From Streptomyces sp. MBT53 (GTDB taxonomy: Bacteria; Actinomycetota; Actinomycetes; Streptomycetales; Streptomycetaceae), in the NCBI RefSeq assembly GCF_016654115.1, contig NZ_JAEQAZ010000064.1:1-42620 (forward strand): DNA of 42,620 bases, given 5' to 3'. This document shows positions 22,203-30,831 of this stretch, in pieces. The notes under the pieces were generated by a model. The model worked only from the letters and a program-made list of their open reading frames with translations, was not told where the DNA came from and searched no databases. The translations under genes and the position numbers were made by a program. The stretch's first letter is position 1. Every line of letters starts with the position of its first letter.

Positions 22203-24518
22203 CTACTGCCCGTACTGCCCGTTCGTCACGACCGCCGCCTGGGGGCGGATCGGCAGGCGGTTCACGGGGCGGCCGGTCGCGGCGCGCACGGCGGAGGCGA
22301 TGGCAGCCGGGGAGGTGACCACCGGTACCGCGCTGACCGCCTTCGCCCCGAAGGGGGCGACCACGTCACGTTCCTCGACGAGTTTCACGATCTTGATGTC
22401 GGGGGTGTCCAGGGCGGTGGGGAGGGCGTAGCCGGTGAGGTCGGGGTGGCGGATCAACCCGCGCGCGGTGCGCAGGTTTTCCGTCAACGCGATGCCCACG
22501 CCCTGAGTGACCCCGCCCTCGATACGGGCGACCAGTTGGGTCGGGTTCAGGATGCGGCCGACGTCCTGGGCGAGGGCGAGTTCGACGACCCTCACCGAGC
22601 CGAGTTCGATGTCGACGTCGACGACCGCGCGGATCGCGCAGAACGCGAGGCCCACGAAGGCGTCGCCCTGGCCCGCCTCGTCCAGGGGCTCGGTCGGGTG
22701 CGGGCGGCACTGGGCGGTGGCCCACAGTTCCTTGCCGTCCAGGGCCTCCGTGACGGTCGTCGAGAGGACGCCGTCGTAGGAGGTGATCTTGCCGTCGGTG
22801 ATCTGGAGGAGTTCGGTGGACATGCCGAACTTGTGCGCCAGGGGCTGGAGGAGCTGGGTGCGGACCATTTTCGCGGCGCGTTCGACCGCGCCGCCCGAGA
22901 CCCAGGTGTGGCGGCCTCGGCAGCCGGGGCCGGCGGGGGGCTGATCGGTGTCCACGGGGGCTACGTGTACCTCGTCGATGCCCAGGGTCTCCTGGACGAT
23001 CTGGCGGGCCAGCGTGGTGAAGCCCTGGCCGGTCTCTACGGCCGCGCACAGGACCGTCGCGATGCCGTCGTGGACCTTCACGGTGGCCGTGGAGACCTCG
23101 TCCGCGCCCTCCGCGCCGAGCATGTGGACCATGCCGACGCCGTAGCCGACGCCCCGGCGCACCGCGCCCGGTTCGCCCGCGCCCTCGGGGCCGCCGGGCA
23201 GCAGCCACTCGTCCTCGGGGGTGTCCTTGGGGAGCTGCGGCAGCGGGAAGTCCCGTACGGCCTGGAGGAGTTCGGCGACCGGTGCCGGGCAGGTGACCGT
23301 CTGGCCGGTCGGGAGGACGTCACCGGTGGCCATGGCGTTGCGCAGGCGCAGTTCCGCCGGGTCCATGGCGAGCTTCTTGGCGAGCTTGTCCATCTGCGCC
23401 TCGTAGGCGGCGCAGACCTGCATGGCGCCCTCGCCGCGCACATGCCCGGAGGGCGGGTTGTTGGTGCGGACGGCCCAGCCCTCGATGAAGGCGTTCGGGA
23501 CGACGTAGGGGCCGCAGGCGAAGGAGACGGCGGCGGCCAGGGCCTCCGAGGAGGTGTCGGCGTAGGCGCCCGCGTCGAGGAGCACCTGGGCCTCGACCTT
23601 GACCAGGCGGCCGTCCTCGTCGGCGTGGTGGCGGTAGCGCAGCAGCGTGGGGTGGCGGTGGGTGTGGCCGAGGAAGGACTCCTCGCGCGTGGCGGTGAGT
23701 TTGACCGGGCAGCCGGTCTTCAACGCGAGTAGTCCGAGCGGGAGTTGGAAGCCCTGGTCCTCGCGGTCGGCGGTGGCCCCGGGGACGCCGGTGACGACGA
23801 CCTTCACGCGGTCGGGCTCCAGGCCGTAGCAGGCGGCTGCCGTGTCGCGGTCGGTGTGCGGGTCCGTGGAGGCGATGTACAGCTCGACTCCGCCGTCGGG
23901 GCGGGGCACGGCGAGGCCGGCCTCGGCACCGATGGGGGCGGGGTCCTGGCGGCCGATGCGGTACAGGCCCTCGACGACGATGTCGCCGGTCGCGTCGGGG
24001 TCGCCGTGGCGCAGCGGGATGTGCCGGATCAGGTTGCCGTCGGGGTGCAGCGGTTCGGCCTCGAAGGCCTGCTCCGGGTCGGTCACCGGGTCGAGCACCT
24101 CGTACTCGACCATGATGGCCGCGGCGGCCATCCGCGCGGTGTCCGGGTGGTCGGCGGCGACGGCGGCGATGGGCTCCCCGTGGTGGCGCACCACTTCGGA
24201 GGCGAACACCGGGCGGTCGGCGGTGCCGCGGCCGTAGCGGTCCCGGCCGGGCACGTCCTCGTGGGTGATGACGGCCCGTACGCCGGGCATGTCGCGCGCG
24301 TGGGACGTGTCGACGGACACGATGCGCGCGTGCGGGTGCGGTGAGCGCAGGACGGCCGCCCACAGGAGGCCCTCGGCCCACAGGTCGGCCGCGTACGGGA
24401 AGGTGCCCTCGGTCTTGGCGCGGGCGTCGGCGGCCGGGAGCGAGGCGCCCAGGCCGTGGCCCGGATGCTCCGGGGCGGGCGCGGCCTCTGTGGTCGCGGT
24501 GGCGGCTTCGTTGCTCAC
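22203..24518 (-). CDS. Xanthine dehydrogenase-family molybdopterin-binding subunit
   Basis: The 771-aa product is the large Mo-cofactor subunit of a three-subunit molybdenum hydroxylase. Family blocks are DARAKTEGTFPYAADLWAEG, SPHPHARIVSVD, HHGEPIAAVAADHPDTA, GCPVKLTATREESFLGHTHR, TNNPPSGHVRGEGAMQ, VETGQGFTTLARQIVQETLG and RIEGGVTQGVGIALTE. In classical enzymes a C-terminal GVGE-type motif supplies the catalytic Glu; here the corresponding stretch (about residues 724-731) reads GAKAVSAV, so that Glu appears absent. The substrate is therefore uncertain and xanthine should not be assumed. The start is the GTG at 24518, overlapping the 2Fe-2S gene by 4 bp. It is last of the FAD/2Fe-2S/Mo operon. 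Confidence 0.87.
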   Translation of the reverse strand: MSNEAATATTEAAPAPEHPGHGLGASLPAADARAKTEGTFPYAADLWAEGLLWAAVLRSPHPHARIVSVDTSHARDMPGVRAVITHEDVPGRDRYGRGTADRPVFASEVVRHHGEPIAAVAADHPDTARMAAAAIMVEYEVLDPVTDPEQAFEAEPLHPDGNLIRHIPLRHGDPDATGDIVVEGLYRIGRQDPAPIGAEAGLAVPRPDGGVELYIASTDPHTDRDTAAACYGLEPDRVKVVVTGVPGATADREDQGFQLPLGLLALKTGCPVKLTATREESFLGHTHRHPTLLRYRHHADEDGRLVKVEAQVLLDAGAYADTSSEALAAAVSFACGPYVVPNAFIEGWAVRTNNPPSGHVRGEGAMQVCAAYEAQMDKLAKKLAMDPAELRLRNAMATGDVLPTGQTVTCPAPVAELLQAVRDFPLPQLPKDTPEDEWLLPGGPEGAGEPGAVRRGVGYGVGMVHMLGAEGADEVSTATVKVHDGIATVLCAAVETGQGFTTLARQIVQETLGIDEVHVAPVDTDQPPAGPGCRGRHTWVSGGAVERAAKMVRTQLLQPLAHKFGMSTELLQITDGKITSYDGVLSTTVTEALDGKELWATAQCRPHPTEPLDEAGQGDAFVGLAFCAIRAVVDVDIELGSVRVVELALAQDVGRILNPTQLVARIEGGVTQGVGIALTENLRTARGLIRHPDLTGYALPTALDTPDIKIVKLVEERDVVAPFGAKAVSAVPVVTSPAAIASAVRAATGRPVNRLPIRPQAAVVTNGQYGQ

Positions 24519-26263
24519 GCCTGACCTCCGTCCTGGCCGTACACCTGGTCCTGTGTGCGCGGGGACTCGAACGCCGACTGGTGGACTCCACCGCCCCCGG
24601 GACCCGCCTGGTGGGGAATACGCGCCTCGTCGCCGTCCGACTCAGGTTCGGCGGCAGCGGCGTGCGCCTCCCGTTCGGCGACGACTTCCTGTACGGCGTC
24701 CAGGACACCCCGGTAGCCGGAGCAGCGGCACAGGTTGCCGCACAGGGCCTGGCGCGCCTCCAGTTCGGTGGGCGCGGGGTTGCCCTCCAGGAGGTCGTGC
24801 ACGGTCATCGCCATGCCGGGCACGCAGAATCCGCACTGCACGGCACCGCACTTGGCGAGCGCCCGCTGCACGTCCGAGGGCTGTCCCTCGACGGCCAGGC
24901 CCTCGACCGTACGGACCTCGGAGCCGGCGGCGGTGACGGCGGGCACCAGGCAGGAGGCGACGAGCCGTCCGTCGACCTGGACGTTGCAGGCCCCGCACTC
25001 GCCCTGGGAGCAGCCGTCCTTGGCGCCCGCGAGGCCGAGGCGTTCGCGGAGCACGTAGAGCAGCGACTCGCCGATCCAGGCGTCGGTGACGGGCCGGTCG
25101 GCGCCGTTGACGCGCAACACGTAGGAGGCGAGCGGGTGTTCCTCGCCGGGGATCTTCGGGGCGGGCTCGGCGTCCTCGTCCGGCGCGTCGGTGTCCGGGG
25201 CCGTCACGGGCGCCTCAGCGGCCTCCGGGGCGGCTTCGGCACCGTCGGACGCGTCGGCCGCCGCGGACGGCTCAGCGGGCCTCTCAGTGGCCCCCTCGGC
25301 CCCTTCGGCATCGCCGCCCGCCGCGCCGTCCGTCGTGCCGTCCGCGTCCGTCGACTGCGCGTCGGGCGCGGCGAGTTCGGCGCCGGTGTCGTCGTGGCGG
25401 TCGCCGCGCGCGTCCCCGTAGGGATCGCCGACGGCCTCGGTGCGGGCGTGGGCGTACGGGTCGGCGCCCTGGGGTTCCTCGTACGGCCGGTGGGTCGCCT
25501 CGGCGGCGGGATGCTCCCCGGACCGGTCGGCCGGGTGGGCCACACCGCGCCCGTCCGTGTCCGTGGCCGGGTAAGCCGTACCCCGGCCGTCGGTGCCGCT
25601 CGTGGAGTAGGCCGTGCCCCGGCCGTCGGTACCGCTCGCGGGGTAGGCCGCGCCTCGGCCGTCGGTGTGCGCGTCGGACTGCCCGGGCCGCTCCGTCACG
25701 CCCGTACCGGACGCCTGCTGTGCCCAGTTCTGGCCCGCGCCGTCCGTCGCCCAGGGCGCGGGCGCGCCGCCGGGCAGGGTGGCGGGCGGGGTGCCGCCCC
25801 ACTGCTCGACCAGGGCGGAGGTGGTGAACTCGCCCGATTCGTCCGGGAGATCGCCCCCGGCGACGGGGATCGACCACTCCCCGGTCACGTCGTGACCGGG
25901 CGCGGTGCCCGGGGCAGGGGCGTTGGTGTCCTGGAAGGTCCACTGGCCGGTGGCCCCGGGGTGGTAGGCGAACTGCTCGCCCCCGGCCGTCCCCTGCTGC
26001 GGTACGGCGTTCGGGTCGGGCCACTGGACGCCCTCGGCGGGCACGGCCCAGGAGCCGGTGCCCGAGGGGTCGCCGTCCGGGGCGGGGCCGGCCGCTATGG
26101 GCGGCGGCACATAGCCGTGGCCCGGGGCGGCGAGGAGGGCGTCGATGCCCCCTTCGGGGAGTTTCACGAAGGCCGTGGCGCCGTCGTCGTAGTCGCCCTG
26201 GGGCAGCGGGTCCCAGCGTCCGCCGCCCTGGGGGGTGCCCTCTCCGTGCTGGTCGTCGGTCAC
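24515..26263 (-). CDS. Xanthine dehydrogenase-family 2Fe-2S subunit with a very long disordered N-terminal extension
   Basis: The 582-aa product carries both clusters of a molybdenum-hydroxylase small subunit only in its last third. The plant-type [2Fe-2S] uses Cys418, 423, 426 and 438 (DGCSQGECGAC ... SC); the second uses Cys477, 480, 512 and 514 (QCGFC ... LCRC). Typical subunits are about 160-200 aa, but here about 380 residues precede the domain. They are rich in Gly, Pro, Ala, Asp and Glu, include four TDGRG-type 12-residue repeats and end in an acidic stretch before EEHPLASYVLRVNG. The GTG at 26263 is preceded by GGGAGG and overlaps the FAD gene by 4 bp, and the frame is open throughout, so the extension looks genuine. 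Its role is unknown. Confidence 0.87.
   Translation of the reverse strand: MTDDQHGEGTPQGGGRWDPLPQGDYDDGATAFVKLPEGGIDALLAAPGHGYVPPPIAAGPAPDGDPSGTGSWAVPAEGVQWPDPNAVPQQGTAGGEQFAYHPGATGQWTFQDTNAPAPGTAPGHDVTGEWSIPVAGGDLPDESGEFTTSALVEQWGGTPPATLPGGAPAPWATDGAGQNWAQQASGTGVTERPGQSDAHTDGRGAAYPASGTDGRGTAYSTSGTDGRGTAYPATDTDGRGVAHPADRSGEHPAAEATHRPYEEPQGADPYAHARTEAVGDPYGDARGDRHDDTGAELAAPDAQSTDADGTTDGAAGGDAEGAEGATERPAEPSAAADASDGAEAAPEAAEAPVTAPDTDAPDEDAEPAPKIPGEEHPLASYVLRVNGADRPVTDAWIGESLLYVLRERLGLAGAKDGCSQGECGACNVQVDGRLVASCLVPAVTAAGSEVRTVEGLAVEGQPSDVQRALAKCGAVQCGFCVPGMAMTVHDLLEGNPAPTELEARQALCGNLCRCSGYRGVLDAVQEVVAEREAHAAAAEPESDGDEARIPHQAGPGGGGVHQSAFESPRTQDQVYGQDGGQA
25530..25675. repeat. Four tandem 36-bp coding repeats (TDGRG units)
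   Basis: On the minus strand the units read TDGRGAAYPASG, TDGRGTAYSTSG, TDGRGTAYPATD and TDGRGVAHPADR. Each is 36 bp, so copy-number change would keep the frame. They lie in the disordered leader of the 2Fe-2S subunit. Confidence 0.85.
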
Positions 26264-27153
26264 GACAGCGCCCTCCCGAGTGCTCGTCGGGCAAGTGCGG
26301 CGACGGTGCGCCGCAGGTGCAGTACCGCGGGCGGAAGCTGTTCCACGGAGCCGTCCTCGGCCGGGGCCGGGTCGGGGATGCAGGCCGCGGCGACGTACTC
26401 CCCGAAGGCGGTCAGCGCCTCGGGGACGATCGCGCGGCCGTTGTCCCAGTCGATCAGCCGGGCGACCCACTGCTCGGCGTCCAGAGGTCTGAGCGGCATC
26501 GGCGCTATGGCGCCGACGGCGCACCTGACGCCGCGCCTGGCGGGGTCGAGGACGACCGCGACGGACGCGACCGAGCGTCCGGGTCCGGTCCGGCCGGTCG
26601 CCTTCAGGAAGACCTGCGGGGCGTGCAGCAGGGGCACGCGCACGAAGCCGATGAGTTCGCCGCCGCGCAGCATCTCGACGCCGGCCAGGAGGTGCGACAC
26701 CGGGATCTCCCGGCGGGCTCCGCCCGGGCCCGCGATGATCAGCGTCGCCTCCAGGGCGGCCAGTACGGGCAGCGCGTCCCCGGTGGGCGCGGCCGAGGCG
26801 ATGTTGCCGCCCAGGGTGCCCGCGTTGCGGATCTGCGGGGGGCCGGCAGCGCGCGCGGAGGCGGCGAGCGCCGGGATGAGGGCGGCGAAGTCGGGGCGGC
26901 CCATGCGGGCGTGCGTGAGGCCCGCGCCGAGCAGCGCGTGGCCGTCCTGGTACTGCCAGCCGCGGATCTCGCTGATCCGCCCGAGACCGACCAGCGCGCT
27001 GGGCCTGAGCTGGCCCGAGTTGACGGCCGCCATGAGGTCGGTGCCGCCGGCCACGGGAACGGCCGTGGGCAGGGCCGTGAGCGCCGCCACGGCCTCGTCC
27101 AGCGTTGTGGGCAGCGTGACGGACTGCCCCGCCTGCGGTGCGTGCGTGGTCAA
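26260..27153 (-). CDS. Xanthine dehydrogenase-family FAD-binding subunit
   Basis: The 297-aa product is the medium subunit of the molybdenum hydroxylase. The N-terminal FAD domain shows VPVAGGTDLMAAVNSGQLRP and the NAGTLGGNIASAAPTGDALP signature, which contacts the flavin; the C-terminal CO-dehydrogenase-flavoprotein-like domain follows (GFVRVPLLHAPQVFLKATGR, SVASVAVVLD). It transfers electrons from the 2Fe-2S clusters to NAD+ or another acceptor. The probable start is a TTG at 27153 (MTTHAPQAGQSVTLP after a purine-rich GGAAGGGGC stretch); upstream in-frame alternatives reach 27243. It is first in the three-gene operon, with 4-bp overlaps throughout. The 234-bp upstream region contains the operon promoter but no operator I can name. 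Confidence 0.87.
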   Translation of the reverse strand: MTTHAPQAGQSVTLPTTLDEAVAALTALPTAVPVAGGTDLMAAVNSGQLRPSALVGLGRISEIRGWQYQDGHALLGAGLTHARMGRPDFAALIPALAASARAAGPPQIRNAGTLGGNIASAAPTGDALPVLAALEATLIIAGPGGARREIPVSHLLAGVEMLRGGELIGFVRVPLLHAPQVFLKATGRTGPGRSVASVAVVLDPARRGVRCAVGAIAPMPLRPLDAEQWVARLIDWDNGRAIVPEALTAFGEYVAAACIPDPAPAEDGSVEQLPPAVLHLRRTVAALARRALGRALS

Positions 27154-27387
27154 ACCGGCTGCCCCTTCCCGCTGCCCCACCTGGTCCCACCTGTTGCTGC
27201 CGTACGGTACGTGCTGACAGGGCGGACGTGGCAACTCTGGCACATCTTCGCAAGACCCGAACGCGGGGGTCCGCTAGGAGGCATTCGCCCGCCTCATCGG
27301 CGAGATGGTCCGTTTTGCCACGGCATCACCGGCATGCGCGAATTGCCACTCATCGGTGACTCCTGGGGGCTTTCTCCCTTCTGTGTT

Positions 27388-29028
27388 CTAGGCGTTCGGG
27401 GGCGGGCCGTCCTTGGGTCGTCCGAGCACTCCGGGGCGGCGCTGCCACGGCAGGGGTCCGGTGGGCGGGCGGTAGGCGACACCCAGGGCGTCGAGTCGCG
27501 GGTAGTGGGCGGTCATCCGGCGCTCGAAGTCGGCGAAGTCCCGTTCCGCGGGCGCCGGAAGGGCGCTCCAGGCGACCTCGGCGAACGCGGCCAGCCTGGG
27601 GAACGTCTGGTAGTCCACGCGCGCGTGATCCTCCATCACCTCGGTCCACACGTTGGCCTGAGTGCCCAGCACATGACGGGCCTCGGCCTCGGTGAGCTGC
27701 GAGGGAACGGGCTCGAAGCGGTAGACGTCCTCCAGGGTGCGCACATGGGCGATCGGCACCGGCTCGTCCTCGCCGCCATCCTGCCGCCAGTCCAAGTACA
27801 CGTGTTGTTCAGGGCACATGACGACGTCGTGGCCCGCGCGGGCGGCGGTGATCCCGCCCTCGTAGCCGCGCCAGGACGACACGACCGCCCCGTCCGCGAG
27901 ACCGCCCTCCAGGATCTCGTCCCAGCCGACGAGCCTTCTCCCGCGCGCGGAGAGCCACTTGTCGAAGTGTCGGATGAACCACGACTGCAACTCGTCCTCG
28001 TCCGCGAGCCCGAGTTCCCCGATGCGGGCCTGCACGGCCGGTGACTGCTTCCACTGGTCCTTGGGGCATTCGTCGCCGCCGACGTGAATGAACTCCGAGG
28101 GGAACAGGTCGAGGAGTTCCTCGAACACCCCCTCGTAGAAGCGCAGGGTGTTGTCAGTGGGGGCGAGTACGTTCGGGTTGATGCCCCAGGTGTCCCAGAC
28201 GGAGAGGGAGTCGGTGTCAGTGACGTCTGTGTTGCCGAGTTCCGGATACGCGGCGATGGCGGCCTGCGAGTGCCCCGGTACGTCGATTTCGGGTACCACG
28301 GTGATATGCCGCTCGGCGGCGTAGGCGACGATCTCGCGGATGTCGTCCTGGGTGTAGTAGCCGCCGTGGGGCTTGTCGTCCCACAGGGGTGAGGCGCGGT
28401 GGCCGAATTTCGTGCGGGCCCGCCAGGAGCCGATCTCGGTCAGCTTCGGGTACCGCTTGATCTGTACGCGCCAGCCCTGGTCGTCCGTCAAGTGGAAGTG
28501 GAAGACGTTGAGTTTGTGCGCCGCCATCAGATCCAGGTAGCGCAGGACGCCTTCCTTGGGCATGAAGTGCCGGGCCACGTCGAGCATGAGGCCGCGCCAG
28601 CGGAAGCGGGGCGCGTCGCGGATGCTGACGGCGGGGAGTTCCCAACGGCGCTTCGAGGTGACCGGGGCGCGACGGAAGGCCTCGGGGCCGAGCAATTGAC
28701 GGAGGGTCTGGGCGGCGTAGAACAGACCGGGTTCGTCGGCTCCCCAGAGGTGGACCAGATAGCCGTCGACGATCACCGTGTACGCCTCGGGGTCGTCGGA
28801 CTCCCCCGGGCCGACGCGCAGCATGATGCGGTTTCCGCTGTCCTGGTGCGGTGCCAGGGGCAGTCCGGTCGCCGCGCCGACGGTGGCGCGCAGCCACTGT
28901 GCCACGCGCTCGGTGCCGGGGCCCGCGTCGATCTCGGTCCCGGCGTCGAGGACGCAGCCCACGCCCCCGCCGGGCAGCGCGTACGCGACACCGCTCGGCG
29001 CCGGAATCAGTTCCGTCTCTGAAGTCAC
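27388..29028 (-). CDS. Beta-N-acetylhexosaminidase, GH20 family
   Basis: The 546-aa product has the two-domain GH20 layout. The N-terminal alpha/beta domain (about 1-135) is followed by a TIM barrel beginning RDAPRFRWRGLMLDVARHFM. The catalytic pair is Asp319-Glu320 in FIHVGGDECPK, used for substrate-assisted cleavage through the 2-acetamido group. HKLNVFHFHLTDDQGWRVQI and VVPEIDVPGHSQAAIAAYPE are conserved barrel strands. There is no signal peptide, so it is probably cytoplasmic and releases GlcNAc from imported chito-oligosaccharides or similar. The start is the GTG at 29028 after AAGGAC, immediately downstream of the permease stop. It is the last gene of the sugar ABC operon. Confidence 0.92.
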   Translation of the reverse strand: MTSETELIPAPSGVAYALPGGGVGCVLDAGTEIDAGPGTERVAQWLRATVGAATGLPLAPHQDSGNRIMLRVGPGESDDPEAYTVIVDGYLVHLWGADEPGLFYAAQTLRQLLGPEAFRRAPVTSKRRWELPAVSIRDAPRFRWRGLMLDVARHFMPKEGVLRYLDLMAAHKLNVFHFHLTDDQGWRVQIKRYPKLTEIGSWRARTKFGHRASPLWDDKPHGGYYTQDDIREIVAYAAERHITVVPEIDVPGHSQAAIAAYPELGNTDVTDTDSLSVWDTWGINPNVLAPTDNTLRFYEGVFEELLDLFPSEFIHVGGDECPKDQWKQSPAVQARIGELGLADEDELQSWFIRHFDKWLSARGRRLVGWDEILEGGLADGAVVSSWRGYEGGITAARAGHDVVMCPEQHVYLDWRQDGGEDEPVPIAHVRTLEDVYRFEPVPSQLTEAEARHVLGTQANVWTEVMEDHARVDYQTFPRLAAFAEVAWSALPAPAERDFADFERRMTAHYPRLDALGVAYRPPTGPLPWQRRPGVLGRPKDGPPPNA

Positions 29029-29029
29029 G

Positions 29030-29875
29030 TCAGTCCTTAACCGCTCCGCCCAGCCCCGAGACCAGACGTCGCTGTACGAGTACGAAGAACACCAGCACCG
29101 GAATGGTCATCACCGTGGAGGCCGCCATGACCCCGCCCCAGTCCGGGTCGTCCGGCTTGTAGAAGACAAGGAGGGCCATCGGCAGGGTCGACTGGGAAGT
29201 GTCGCTGATGATGAAGGACTTGGCGAACAGGAAGTCGTTCCAGGCCGAGATGAAGGAAAACACGCTCGTGGCGACCAGCCCCGGGAAGACGAGCGGGAAA
29301 AGGATCTGCCACAGGAATCGTGTCCGGCTCGCCCCGTCGATGTACGCGGCCTCCTCCAGCGCGTCCGGTACGGCTTTCACGAACCCGCGCAGCATCCAGA
29401 TCGCGAACGGCAGCGAGAACGCGATCTGGGGCAGGATCAGGGACCCCAGGGTGTTCAGCAGCCCGAGCCCCCGCATGGTGAAGAACAGGGGGATCGTCAG
29501 CGCTTCCACGGGCACCATCTGGGCCACCAGGAACATGATCAGGAGGGTGGTCCGGAAGCGGAACCGGAATCGGGTCACGGCGGTCGCGGCGAGAAAGGCG
29601 ATCAGCGCCGAGACGATGACCACGGTGCCCGCCACGGCAAGGCTGTTGACGAAGTAACGGCCGAATTCCTGCTGTCCGAAGACCCGTCGGAAGGAGTCGA
29701 GGGAGGGCGCGAGCGTCCATGGCCGGGGTTCGCTCGACTCGATTTCCCCGGCCGGTTTGAAGGCGCTGAGCATCATCCAATAGAGGGGGAAGGCGACGAC
29801 GACCGCGATCAGCAGCGCCGAGGCCTCGGCCGCGAGCCGCCAGGGCCGTCGTACAAAACCGCGGAGCGTACTCAC
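29030..29875 (-). CDS. Carbohydrate ABC transporter permease, MalG type
   Basis: The 281-aa product is a CUT1-family inner-membrane permease with about six membrane segments. The first is SALLIAVVVAFPLYWMMLSAFKP, and the coupling EAA loop is LEEAAYIDGASRTRFLWQIL. Only the two permeases and the binding protein are encoded here; no ATPase gene is adjacent, so an MsiK-type shared ATPase is the expected partner in Streptomyces. The start is the GTG at 29875, preceded by GGGGGAGGAG and overlapping the upstream permease by 4 bp. The stop overlaps the ribosome-binding site of the hexosaminidase. Confidence 0.91.
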   Translation of the reverse strand: MSTLRGFVRRPWRLAAEASALLIAVVVAFPLYWMMLSAFKPAGEIESSEPRPWTLAPSLDSFRRVFGQQEFGRYFVNSLAVAGTVVIVSALIAFLAATAVTRFRFRFRTTLLIMFLVAQMVPVEALTIPLFFTMRGLGLLNTLGSLILPQIAFSLPFAIWMLRGFVKAVPDALEEAAYIDGASRTRFLWQILFPLVFPGLVATSVFSFISAWNDFLFAKSFIISDTSQSTLPMALLVFYKPDDPDWGGVMAASTVMTIPVLVFFVLVQRRLVSGLGGAVKD

Positions 29876-30828
29876 AACTCCTCCCCCTGCCTGCGGAGCA
29901 GGCGCAGATAGATCAGCGTGACGGCGAGCAGCATCAGCAGCATGACGACGCCGATCGCCGAGCCGAGGCTGTATTTCGAGGACGCGAACGCCTGTTGGTA
30001 GGCGTACACGTTGAGGACGAGGTTCTGGCCCGCGATGCCGCCGCCGTTGGTCATGACGTAGATCTGGGTGAAGACCTTGAAGTCCCAGATGACGGACTGG
30101 ATGGTGACGACGGTCAGGATCGGGCGGAGCATCGGCGTGAGGATCGACCGCCAGATGCGCCACTGCGAGGCGCCGTCCAGGGCGGCGGCCTCCAGGACTT
30201 CGGAGGGTACGGCGCGGATGCCGGCGTAGACCGTCACCATCACGAACGGGAAGGAGCACCACACCACTTCGAGCAGTACGAGGAAGAACGCGCTGAGGCG
30301 TCCGTACGTCCAGGAGTGGTCGCCGAGGCCGAGGATGCGGTTCACCGGGCCGAAGTCGGGGTCGAACAGCAGCAGCCAGACCGTCGAGCCCGTCACCGCC
30401 GGTGTCGCCCACGCTCCCAACGCGGCCAGCATCAGCACGAGTCGGGGCACGGCCCGCACACGGGTGAGCAGCACGGCGAGCGCGCAGCCGACCGCGAGCG
30501 TCGACACGACACACGCCCCCGCGAACAGCACGGTCGACAGCAGCACCTGCCAGAACTGGCTGTCCGAGAACAACTCCGCATAGTTCCCGAACCCCTTGAA
30601 GGTCGTCGGCTCCCCACCACTGACCTGGGCCTGCGTGTACTGGAAGAACGAGATCAGGCCGAGTTGGTAGATGGGGTAGACGAGCAACCCGCCGAGGACG
30701 ACAAGAGCGGGGGCAAGATACAACCAAGGGGTGGTCCAACCCCCCAAGGGGCGCGGGGAACTGCGCGACCAGCCACGACGCACCCGCACACGCGAACGCT
30801 CCACACCAACCGAGCTATTGGGCGCCAC
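29872..30828 (-). CDS. Carbohydrate ABC transporter permease, MalF type
   Basis: The 318-aa product begins with a basic cytoplasmic tail, then WLYLAPALVVLGGLLVYPIY as the first membrane segment. The typical CUT1 blocks ATPAVTGSTVWLLLFDPDFG and the coupling loop LEAAALDGASQWRIWRSILTP follow. Residues about 14-29 (VRVRRGWSRSSPRPLG) are encoded by a known kind of Streptomyces interspersed repeat (30743-30789). The real N-terminus may therefore begin later, or the repeat has been absorbed into the gene. The start at GTG 30828 is 3 bp after the binding-protein stop. Substrate is inferred from the linked hexosaminidase to be an amino-sugar oligosaccharide. Confidence 0.89.
   Translation of the reverse strand: MAPNSSVGVERSRVRVRRGWSRSSPRPLGGWTTPWLYLAPALVVLGGLLVYPIYQLGLISFFQYTQAQVSGGEPTTFKGFGNYAELFSDSQFWQVLLSTVLFAGACVVSTLAVGCALAVLLTRVRAVPRLVLMLAALGAWATPAVTGSTVWLLLFDPDFGPVNRILGLGDHSWTYGRLSAFFLVLLEVVWCSFPFVMVTVYAGIRAVPSEVLEAAALDGASQWRIWRSILTPMLRPILTVVTIQSVIWDFKVFTQIYVMTNGGGIAGQNLVLNVYAYQQAFASSKYSLGSAIGVVMLLMLLAVTLIYLRLLRRQGEEL
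30743..30789. repeat. Streptomyces interspersed repeat inside a permease gene
   Basis: The segment begins CCAAGGGGCGCGGGGAACTG and continues CGCGACCAGCCACGACG with CACCCGCAC. It matches, from memory, the short repeat scattered through intergenic regions of many Streptomyces chromosomes. Here it overlaps the first 30 codons of the MalF-type gene. Confidence 0.72.
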
Positions 30829-30831
30829 CGG

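Noticed and set aside
25530..25675. CRISPR-like array
   Set aside because: The 36-bp units are contiguous coding repeats without spacers.
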